NCBI GenBank assembly: GCA_002773575.1
Contig: PFAT01000058.1
Span: 11,403 to 17,563 of the forward strand
DNA from: Candidatus Falkowbacteria bacterium CG10_big_fil_rev_8_21_14_0_10_44_15
GTDB lineage: Bacteria > Patescibacteriota > Patescibacteriia > Patescibacteriales > XYC2-FULL-47-12
Direction: 5' to 3'
DNA length: 6,161 nucleotides
Shown here: in pieces, positions 1 to 5,983 of the stretch
How positions within the stretch are numbered: the first letter of the stretch is position 1
Layout of the letters: each line of letters starts with the position of its first letter
The notes under the pieces: model-generated
The model's input: only the letters and a program-made list of their open reading frames with translations
Told to the model about the DNA's origin: nothing
Databases searched by the model: none
Translations under genes and position numbers: made by a program

Positions 1-765
1 ATAGCTACTACGTTTGGTTTGATTTCGGGCCCGATAGGAGATCAGATGTTTTTTCAAAGAGGTTTTGCCGTAAAATATAAGCATATTGTAAAAACATTTG
101 TAATAGGAGGATTGTTGTTCGGCTTAGTACCCATAACATTAAGTTTCCTTGGTTTTGTAGCTGCAAATCCGCAATTTGCTTCAGTTATTGAAGTTGCTGA
201 CCCGCAAATGGTTGGTCCGCTAACGATAGGATATTTTTTACCAAAAGCAGCATTGGTGTTGTTCGTATTTATGGCATTTGCTGGGCTTTCCTCTACTCTC
301 GATTCTGCATATTGCGCGATTAGTTCTCTGGGAACTATGGATATTTATAAAAAATATTTTAATCGAAAAGCCGATGATAAAAAATTATTGAGCGTATCAA
401 GAAAATTTATGTTATCTATGGCTGTGATTGGCACGGGCATAGCTCTTATGCAGCCACAACTTTTATGGGTTTTTTTAATATATGGAGCAATGGCTTCCGC
501 CGCTTTCTTTCCGACCATATTGAGCCTTTTCTGGAGTAGATTGAATTCTATCGGAGCATTTTGTGCGATTACGTTTTCATTGTTAATTGGTTTGCCAATT
601 TCTATTTACGCAAACATTACAGGGAATGTTAATCTTATTGTGTTGTCGGCTGTATCAAGTGTGGGAATCGGATTGATAATTTGTTTAATTTCTGGGTTTA
701 TGAATAAGAAAAGCGTTTACGATTTCAAAAATAATGAGGCCAAGGTCTTTGTTGGCGTTGAATAA
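1..765 (+). CDS. Sodium:solute symporter (SSS family), C-terminal half; 5' end outside window
   Basis: This is the C-terminal part of an inner-membrane Na+-coupled transporter of the SSS/SSF family (PutP, vSGLT and relatives), which imports small organic solutes. The frame is open to the window edge, so the TTG at 19 is not a real start. About 254 residues are present where full members have roughly 450-550. Visible signs are the family-like stretch ISGPIGDQMFFQR near the start and about six hydrophobic segments. The segment running into GLSSTLDSAY (bases about 250-320) matches the helix whose Ser/Ser-Thr pair forms the Na2 sodium site in vSGLT and PutP. It is followed by a family-typical MDIYKKY. 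The protein ends in a short charged tail. The stop lies 11 nt before the amidohydrolase gene, so the two are probably co-transcribed. The family call is secure. The substrate cannot be told; amino acids, sugars, carboxylates or nucleosides are all possible. Confidence 0.9.
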   Translation: MATTFGLISGPIGDQMFFQRGFAVKYKHIVKTFVIGGLLFGLVPITLSFLGFVAANPQFASVIEVADPQMVGPLTIGYFLPKAALVLFVFMAFAGLSSTLDSAYCAISSLGTMDIYKKYFNRKADDKKLLSVSRKFMLSMAVIGTGIALMQPQLLWVFLIYGAMASAAFFPTILSLFWSRLNSIGAFCAITFSLLIGLPISIYANITGNVNLIVLSAVSSVGIGLIICLISGFMNKKSVYDFKNNEAKVFVGVE

Positions 766-776
766 AAAATATAAAT

Positions 777-1742
777 ATGAAAAAAATTCTTTTGGTCGGT
801 CTCGGTGGGACTATAGTTTGTTCTTCTTCTGAAGAAGGATTGGTTCCGAAATATTCGCTCGAATATTTGCTATCAAAAGAGCCCGGGGTTTCTCAGATTG
901 CAAAAATAGAAACTGTTCAGCTGATGAAGAGAACCATAGTTTTTCATAAGGATTGGGTAAAAATCGCTAAGCTTATAGCAGAATCGCTTAATAAATTTGA
1001 CGGCTTTGTTATTACTATGGGTACGGATACTTTGGCTTACACTTCGTCTATGCTGTCTTTCATGTTGAGAGGAATTAATAAACCGGTTGTCATTACCGGG
1101 GCAATGATTTCTGTTGAGAACGACAATTCGGATGCTAAGAAAAATTTGGCAGACAGCATATCTTTCGCCTGCGAACAATACGGCGGCATATTTGTTGTTT
1201 TTAATGGTAAGGTAATTAACGGATGTAGGGCATCAAAGGTTATTACAAATAAAATAGCCGCGTTTGAAAGTATAAACTTTCCATATTTTGCTGAAATAAA
1301 AGAGGGGAAAATATTTTACAACAATAAACAGGAAATCAAAAATAGTGAATTGTCGCTGAATACTAAAATTAACAGAAGCGTGGCAACCGTTAAATTAAAT
1401 CCCCAAGTTTCGGAAAAATTATTTGATGCACTTTCTGATTATAAGGGGTTTGTTATCGAGGGATATGGAGACGGCAATATTTCTGATAATCTGGTTTCAC
1501 CAATAATAAAACTAACAAAGAATGATAAGCTGGTTGTTATAGCATCTCAGTGCGCTTATGGAGAAGTCGAACATAAATATAGGGGAGGTCATTTAGTAAT
1601 TGAAGCTGGGGCGATTTCTGCCAAAGATATGACAAAGGAATCCGCCACAACAAAACTGATGTGGTGCCTTGGCCAAACTAAGAAAATAGACAAAATAAAA
1701 AAGTTGATGAGCGAGAATATTTGCGGAGAAATTAAAAAATAA
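777..1742 (+). CDS. Type I L-asparaginase / GatD-family amidohydrolase, with an altered catalytic loop
   Basis: This 321-residue cytosolic protein (no signal peptide) belongs to the asparaginase/glutaminase family that hydrolyses side-chain amides to acid and ammonia. The GGTI motif places nucleophile Thr at residue 12. TMGTDTLAYTSSMLSFML (from about residue 80) carries the second Thr-Asp pair (T83, D84). SDAKKNL lies at 118-124, and RASK at 151-154 supplies the catalytic Lys. The C-terminal DMTKESATTKLMW resembles archaeal-type asparaginases such as that of Pyrococcus. Length is normal for the cytosolic type. Two oddities stand out. The flexible-loop Tyr, normally ten residues after the nucleophile, is Leu22 in a G-L-V-P context that looks more like GatD. 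The usual His in THGTDT is Met81. Activity on asparagine is therefore uncertain, and another amide may be the substrate. ATG 777 is the start that puts GGTI at the expected distance. No Shine-Dalgarno is visible in the A-rich spacer. The next gene begins 5 nt after the stop. Confidence 0.88.
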   Translation: MKKILLVGLGGTIVCSSSEEGLVPKYSLEYLLSKEPGVSQIAKIETVQLMKRTIVFHKDWVKIAKLIAESLNKFDGFVITMGTDTLAYTSSMLSFMLRGINKPVVITGAMISVENDNSDAKKNLADSISFACEQYGGIFVVFNGKVINGCRASKVITNKIAAFESINFPYFAEIKEGKIFYNNKQEIKNSELSLNTKINRSVATVKLNPQVSEKLFDALSDYKGFVIEGYGDGNISDNLVSPIIKLTKNDKLVVIASQCAYGEVEHKYRGGHLVIEAGAISAKDMTKESATTKLMWCLGQTKKIDKIKKLMSENICGEIKK

Positions 1743-1747
1743 AAAAT

Positions 1748-3004
1748 GTGGCATCAGAAGAAAAACGATACATTTTAAAAAATTCTCAAGACATACTGAA
1801 ATCTGTAGGTTCTTTTTGTAACTATTATCATCTAATTAAAAAATATATTGATCTCAGAGAAATAAAAAGCTCCCTGGATAGGGGCGCGTTTGCGCGTCCG
1901 CAGTTTATGTTAAACCGCGAAATTTATTATTTTTTGGGACAAAAGAGAGATAAACTTTCATATGCATATGGTCCGGAAATAGGAGATGTAACTGTGCGTG
2001 AAAAAATTTGTAAGGTGGAGAACCTTAAACACAAAACATCTTATTTGCCGGAAAACATAGCTATTGTGGCCGGAGCATGGTCCGGAGTCGAGCTTGTTAT
2101 TGAAGAGCTTGCCGATCTTAGGAAAGGCAAAACAAAAGATTTTACCGTTGCTGTTATCGGGCCCACGCATTATCAGATGTTTCATCGCGCAATAAATATG
2201 TTGGGCGTTAATGTCGTAGGTTTTGATTTTGTTAAACCATCTATGGGCAGTACACCTAAGACCACAGATGAAATCGACGATATTTTAAAAATAAATCCAA
2301 ATGCGATTTTTGTTACAAACCCAAATAATCCGAATGGAGAATATTTTCCTTCTAAACTTTTGAAATATTTAATCGAGATATGCCAGGAGAAAAATATTTA
2401 TGTGATTATAGATGAAATTCAAGATTTTTTTATTTCTGATAAGCTTGGTTTGAATTATAGCAAATGGGTCCAATCTCCAAATGTAATAAGGATTGATTCA
2501 TTTTCAAAAAAGAGGGGAATAGCGGAATATAGAGTGGGCTGGGTCATAGCAGATAAAAAAATTCTTGGCGACAGATTGACGGGCGTGATTGGAAGGTTGA
2601 GCGGTCTTATGGGCAATGCGCCCAGGGCGGCAAACACAATTATTTGTAAATTACTTGATTTAGAAGAGAAGCATATCAAAACGGGTATCGATTATTTTAA
2701 ACCAGTGGAAACAAGTTTGAAAAAAAGAGAAAACTATATAATCGAAAGATTAAAATCAATGCCGGGCGTAGAAATTCTTCCTCGCGGAGCATGTATTAAT
2801 TTAACGGTAAAAATAAAATATCCAAAAACAGACTTTGAATTATCCAGCGATCTTATGAATAATGGCACCTTAATAATGCCTTGCGGAGGTTATGGATACG
2901 CCGCCGCCGATGTAATTATGCGTATCACTTTTGCGGAAAGATGGAAAAAACTTCAGCATTCAATGAATGCCTTAAAATCTGTTTTAATATCCAGTCAAAA
3001 ATGA
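1748..3004 (+). CDS. PLP-dependent aminotransferase, fold type I (class I/II-like), with Gln at the usual PLP-Tyr position
   Basis: This 418-residue enzyme should transfer amino groups between an amino acid and a 2-oxo acid (or catalyse a related PLP reaction) in the cytoplasm. Ordered motifs are YAYGPEIGD (72-80), with the Y-x-x-x-G pattern before the cofactor domain; IAIVAGAWSG (104-113), in the phosphate-binding position; NPNNPNG (191-197); IIDEIQ with Asp222 for the pyridine nitrogen; SFSK with Schiff-base Lys254; Arg262 in the RVGW motif; and MRITFA with Arg392, the expected carboxylate-binding Arg. Residue 225, normally Tyr in class I enzymes, is Gln, giving DEIQ as in class III aminotransferases. 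GTG 1748 is the start used because an in-frame stop lies at 1733 and the next in-frame ATG is codon 54. An ATG at 1746 overlaps this GTG but opens a frame of only ten codons. The stop overlaps the ligase start as ATGA. The substrate is unknown and there is no close family match I can name. Confidence 0.88.
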   Translation: MASEEKRYILKNSQDILKSVGSFCNYYHLIKKYIDLREIKSSLDRGAFARPQFMLNREIYYFLGQKRDKLSYAYGPEIGDVTVREKICKVENLKHKTSYLPENIAIVAGAWSGVELVIEELADLRKGKTKDFTVAVIGPTHYQMFHRAINMLGVNVVGFDFVKPSMGSTPKTTDEIDDILKINPNAIFVTNPNNPNGEYFPSKLLKYLIEICQEKNIYVIIDEIQDFFISDKLGLNYSKWVQSPNVIRIDSFSKKRGIAEYRVGWVIADKKILGDRLTGVIGRLSGLMGNAPRAANTIICKLLDLEEKHIKTGIDYFKPVETSLKKRENYIIERLKSMPGVEILPRGACINLTVKIKYPKTDFELSSDLMNNGTLIMPCGGYGYAAADVIMRITFAERWKKLQHSMNALKSVLISSQK

Positions 3005-4395
3005 AAGATTCAACCTGGATAAAATATTATGAGCAGGGGTCGCTTAAAGAAGAATTAACCTTTAAGGAGGCAGGCGAAAGAGTTGGTTTAAAGGTTGCCG
3101 AGTTAAGCCGAGCAGGTATTAAAAGTAAGGACAGAATTATAGTTCAACTTCCAAATTCGCCCTCATCTGTGGTAACATATTTAGCACTCTATAAATTAAA
3201 GGCCATAGTCGTACCAGCTAACACACTGGATGATAAAGACAGATTGGATTACATAATTTCAGATTGCGGGGCCAAAGCTATAATCAATAGTGGCGGCATG
3301 CAAATGATTAGAGATTATGGCGATAAAGACAAGGCCGGAAAAATCAGCACAATAATTTATACGTCGGGTACTACCGGCGTACCAAAGGGAGTTTGTTTGA
3401 GCTGGGATAATTGGATATCAAACGCAAAATCGTTGATTAAGCACCATAATTTAAATAGTAAAACAATTTTTGCGAGTCCTCTTTTGTTGACTCACTGCAA
3501 CGCGCACGGACTTGCAATGATCGCCACATATGTAACGGGTTGCAGGTGGATATTATTTGATAAAACTCCGCAAAATATTCTGGAAATAATAGCAAGGGAG
3601 AAGGCGAATATATTAAGTATTGTTCCACCGATTTTATATGATATTTATCATGCCAATAAAAATTGGAAGCCATACAAAGAATTAAAATATATACTTACGG
3701 CGGCAGCGCCATTGAGCCCTGATTTATTATCGGGGGTTGTTTTCGGGTGGGGGGTAAAAGTAGTGCAGGGATATGGACTTTCAGAAAGCACAAATTTTTC
3801 CTGTACCTTGCCAACAAATTTAAGCAAAGATATATATAAAAAGGTAATGCTTCCTTGGCCGTCTGTCGGCGTGGCATTGAACGGGGTGAGGATAAAAGTT
3901 GGCGAAAAAAAAGAAGAAAGAAAAGACGGAGAATTGTTTGTTTCTTCCAAATCAAATTTTAATGGCTATTGGGGCAAAGATAAAATTGAGCGGAAAAAAT
4001 GGGTTGCAACGGGAGATATCGGATATTATAAAACAATAAACAATAAAAAATATTATTATCTAAAAGGTAGAATTAAGGAAATAATAAACAGGGGAGGAGA
4101 AAAAATAAGTCCCATTGAACTGGAACACGAGTTGCGTAAATTGGGCTTGAGCGGGGAGTTTGCGGTTATATCCATACTCAGTAAAAAGTATGGAGAAGAA
4201 GTGGCGCTGGCTTCTTGTGTGCAATTTGATTTTTCGATAATGAAAAATATTCCTCATTATCGTCGGCCTAAAAAAATATTTATTTTAGACAAATTGCTTT
4301 ATACTCATACGGGAAAATTGCAACGGAAAAAGATATCGGATTTATGCAACAGCGGTAACGCAAAAATCATAATAGAAGATAAGGAAAGCCAATAA
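3001..4395 (+). CDS. Compact AMP-forming acyl/aryl ligase (ANL superfamily, acyl-CoA synthetase-like)
   Basis: This 464-residue enzyme should activate a carboxylic acid as an acyl-adenylate with ATP and pass it to CoA, a carrier thiol or an amine. Core motifs are in order: A3 P-loop YTSGTTGVPKG (120-130), an A4-like LLLTHCNAHGL around 161-171, A5 GYGLSES (257-263), A7 ATGDIG (336-341), the A8 hinge GRIKEIINRGGEKISPIELE (356-375), and A10 TGKLQRKK with the catalytic Lys439 near the end. The A8 form GGEKI is common in acyl-CoA ligases. The protein is short for the family (often 500-560): the N-terminal part before A3 is reduced, with about 45 residues between the ANTLDD region and A3. ATG 3001 overlaps the aminotransferase stop as ATGA, indicating translational coupling. 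The frame is open back to 2881, but that extension lies inside the previous gene and reads as basic, Cys-rich non-protein-like sequence. No carrier-protein gene is seen in the window. Class is certain, substrate unknown. Confidence 0.9.
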   Translation: MKDSTWIKYYEQGSLKEELTFKEAGERVGLKVAELSRAGIKSKDRIIVQLPNSPSSVVTYLALYKLKAIVVPANTLDDKDRLDYIISDCGAKAIINSGGMQMIRDYGDKDKAGKISTIIYTSGTTGVPKGVCLSWDNWISNAKSLIKHHNLNSKTIFASPLLLTHCNAHGLAMIATYVTGCRWILFDKTPQNILEIIAREKANILSIVPPILYDIYHANKNWKPYKELKYILTAAAPLSPDLLSGVVFGWGVKVVQGYGLSESTNFSCTLPTNLSKDIYKKVMLPWPSVGVALNGVRIKVGEKKEERKDGELFVSSKSNFNGYWGKDKIERKKWVATGDIGYYKTINNKKYYYLKGRIKEIINRGGEKISPIELEHELRKLGLSGEFAVISILSKKYGEEVALASCVQFDFSIMKNIPHYRRPKKIFILDKLLYTHTGKLQRKKISDLCNSGNAKIIIEDKESQ

Positions 4396-4427
4396 AAATG
4401 TCAGTCGTAAAAAGATTGACATTTTTT
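4394..4427 (+). terminator. Intrinsic terminator of the four-gene operon
   Basis: AAAAATGTCA (4394-4403) pairs perfectly with TGACATTTTT (4417-4426). The stem extends inward by a G-T, a T-A and a C-G pair to a 7-nt loop (GTAAAAA), and the descending arm ends in a run of six T. It begins within the ligase stop codon. The complementary A-run on the left would also give a T-run on the - strand, so it may work in both directions. Its descending arm overlaps the -35 box of the next promoter. Confidence 0.8.
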
Positions 4428-4444
4428 ATTGAATTTGTTATAAA
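4416..4444 (+). promoter_or_regulatory. Sigma70-type promoter for the LysRS-like gene
   Basis: A perfect TTGACA (4416-4421) is followed after exactly 17 nt by TATAAA (4439-4444), one base off the TATAAT consensus. Transcription should start near 4450-4452. The -35 box lies inside the descending arm of the preceding terminator, so the two elements share bases. The promoter gives the next gene its own transcription unit, separate from the operon upstream. Confidence 0.8.
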
Positions 4445-4449
4445 TTAGT

Positions 4450-4534
4450 ATGGCTTTGGTGCATCGTGCGTCAGAGAATGAACCTTAACAAAACACACAG
4501 GTTTGAAATCCGTGGAACAGAGAGGAGCAATACC
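4450..4534 (+). other. 5' leader of the LysRS-like mRNA, with a possible 12-codon mini-ORF
   Basis: About 84 nt separate the predicted transcription start from the start codon. I see no convincing hairpin, T-box or riboswitch in it. An ATG at 4450-4452, at the expected transcription start, opens a 12-codon frame (MALVHRASENEP) ending at TAA 4486-4488. It would be leaderless if transcription starts at A4450. Whether it is translated is unknown. Confidence 0.3.
4521..4527 (+). promoter_or_regulatory. Shine-Dalgarno site AGAGGAG
   Basis: AGAGGAG sits 7 nt before ATG 4535 and decides the start. The same frame is open upstream to a GTG at 4466 and an ATG at 4478, but neither has a ribosome-binding site. 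It is the only clear Shine-Dalgarno site in the window; the four upstream genes have none. Confidence 0.85.
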
Positions 4535-5815
4535 ATGTTGTCAATTCAGGAAGTTTGTGTGGCATTTGCTTCTCATCTAGGAAGCAGTGTCCAAGTGCGC
4601 GGCAGAATCATCTCTGTCCGTCAAATGAGGAAGTCGGTGTTTGCTGATTTGTCTTCAAACGGATTCAAATTGCAGTGCCGTTTTGAGCCGAACTCAGATT
4701 TTATCCCTCACAATGGGGATCTGGTTGAGGTCGCTGGGAATTGCATCTACACCAAGTCAGGGGAATCAACTATCGATGTTTCAAGTGCTACGGTTATTGG
4801 AAAATGGAGTGCCGAGGTGGACTATAAGAAAGTTTCGGAGGGGAAAAACGGTCAACTTTCTGCATTTCTGCCGGAAGCACGCGGACAGTTTCATTTTTCG
4901 CAGGCCGTCCGGAACCACATCCGGCATTTCCTGACCTCCGAAGAATACTTCGAGGTGCAGACACCTATTCTGGGTCGGAACTACAATGGAGGCAAGTCGT
5001 TTCCTGTCGCCAGTTTTTATCTGAACAACAGAATAGGTTTTAACCGGACGACGATGGAAGACCGTATGCAGGCTCTTGTGGCTATGGGATACGAGCGCGT
5101 GTTCCAGATAGGGAGTGTGTTTAGGAGCGACAAGGAGCTGACTTTCCTGGAGGGGTACGAGGCGTACACTGACTGGGAAGAGGGAAAACAGCGCATAAAG
5201 CTAATGCTTTCCTATGTGGTAAAGAAGCTCATTGAGGAAGGCATTGGCGATTCGAACAATGCCTCGGATAACATCGTATTTTGCAATTGGCTGGAGTTGG
5301 ACTTCTCGGCCGGAGTATGTGAGTTGACCAAATTAGCTTCGGAAGAAGTATTAACTGCAGGTAAAGGCGTGGCGGAGTTAATTCGTCTGGCCGGGCTAGT
5401 GAAAAACGGAGATACGTCTCCTGAAACCGTGGCTGATGAATTGGCAAACGCAGTTGCGGAAAGGACCGGCGTGCCAACTATCATTAATGGTTTCCCGATT
5501 TGGTCTTCGCCCCTCTATGCAGTCTGCAAACGCGACGATTGCAAACTTGTGCGTAGCAGGATGTATATTCCGGGCCAGAAAGGAGGCTTTGAAATAGGCA
5601 TCCAGGAGAACGACTACGACAATTTTGTCAGGAGGATGGCCGAGCAGCGAAAGGTTTGGAATCTTGCAGATGGCGACGAGCGAATCGGAGATTCCGATCT
5701 CGCCAAAACCCTTTCTGGAGGACTTCCGCCTATCTTTGGTTTCGGTCTGAATCCCGACAGGATTGTGAAGATATGGCGCCAAAACTCCAGCATTGACCCA
5801 TATCAGGTGAACTAG
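4535..5815 (+). CDS. Class II aminoacyl-tRNA synthetase-like protein (LysRS/AspRS/AsnRS family, closest in pattern to LysRS), divergent paralogue
   Basis: This 426-residue protein has the layout of class IIb synthetases. Residues about 18-90 form an OB-fold (VRGRIISVRQMRKSVFADL, then GDLVEVAGNCIYTKSGE), which binds the anticodon in true synthetases. Motif 1 is near 126-146 (FEVQTPIL). Motif 2 is VFQIGSVFRSDKELTFLEGY (189-208), with Arg197 and the substrate-pocket-like Glu206 and Tyr208. Motif 3 is GFGLNPDR (402-409), with Arg409. Several features depart from LysRS. The motif 2 loop, including the FRNEG...HNPEF stretch with its ATP-contacting His, is about seven residues shorter. The EIxN signature before motif 3 reads EIGIQEND, so the Asn is lost. 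The third Gly of motif 3 is Asn. The protein is also shorter than a usual bacterial LysRS (about 500). It may activate an amino acid without charging a normal tRNA, or charge an unusual RNA or protein. Sampled lines are about 48-53% GC, against about 37% in the ligase gene. Confidence 0.8.
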   Translation: MLSIQEVCVAFASHLGSSVQVRGRIISVRQMRKSVFADLSSNGFKLQCRFEPNSDFIPHNGDLVEVAGNCIYTKSGESTIDVSSATVIGKWSAEVDYKKVSEGKNGQLSAFLPEARGQFHFSQAVRNHIRHFLTSEEYFEVQTPILGRNYNGGKSFPVASFYLNNRIGFNRTTMEDRMQALVAMGYERVFQIGSVFRSDKELTFLEGYEAYTDWEEGKQRIKLMLSYVVKKLIEEGIGDSNNASDNIVFCNWLELDFSAGVCELTKLASEEVLTAGKGVAELIRLAGLVKNGDTSPETVADELANAVAERTGVPTIINGFPIWSSPLYAVCKRDDCKLVRSRMYIPGQKGGFEIGIQENDYDNFVRRMAEQRKVWNLADGDERIGDSDLAKTLSGGLPPIFGFGLNPDRIVKIWRQNSSIDPYQVN

Positions 5816-5847
5816 GGCTGTGTCTGTTAAGACAGACACAGCCTTTA
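5816..5847 (+). terminator. Intrinsic terminator of the LysRS-like gene
   Basis: GGCTGTGTCTGT (5816-5827) and ACAGACACAGCC (5832-5843) form a perfect 12-bp stem with the 4-nt loop TAAG, followed by TTTATTA. It starts on the base after the TAG stop. The downstream T-tract is short, but the stem is strong. Confidence 0.85.
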
Positions 5848-5916
5848 TTATGTACAGAAATAAAATACGAATTAGAGCCATATAAACCAATTTAAAGTAA
5901 GAAAAAATTTGTCGTC

Positions 5917-5950
5917 AGCCGCCCCGACATATCGGGACGTCGCGGCTTTT
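5917..5950 (+). repeat. Bulged GC hairpin followed by TTTT
   Basis: AGCCGC (5917-5922) pairs with GCGGCT (5942-5947). Inside it, CCCGA (5923-5927) pairs with TCGGG (5932-5936) around the 4-nt loop CATA, leaving ACGTC (5937-5941) as a one-sided bulge. The stem runs into TTTT, so it could act as a second, weaker terminator or be one copy of a dispersed palindromic repeat. One copy cannot decide this. Confidence 0.5.
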
Positions 5951-5983
5951 CAGACCGCCGGAAAAACTTGAAATCGCCAAAAA

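Noticed and set aside
2881..3000. 40-codon upstream extension of the ANL ligase frame
   Set aside because: It overlaps the aminotransferase's conserved C-terminus and reads as basic, Cys-rich sequence unlike the family; the ATGA overlap at 3001 gives the proper start.
4466..4534. 23-codon upstream extension of the LysRS-like frame (GTG 4466, ATG 4478)
   Set aside because: No ribosome-binding site upstream, whereas ATG 4535 has AGAGGAG at 7 nt and starts just ahead of the OB-fold as expected.
4450..4534. T-box or other amino-acid-sensing riboswitch in the synthetase-like gene's leader
   Set aside because: The leader is only about 84 nt, lacks the T-box core sequence and has no terminator hairpin before the start codon.
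5816..5847. Lys-related attenuator
   Set aside because: The hairpin lies after the stop codon and is a plain terminator.
5396..5890. 164-codon - strand frame antisense to the LysRS-like gene
   Set aside because: It covers conserved motif 3 of the + strand gene and the terminator; its protein shows no family features, so it is a shadow frame.
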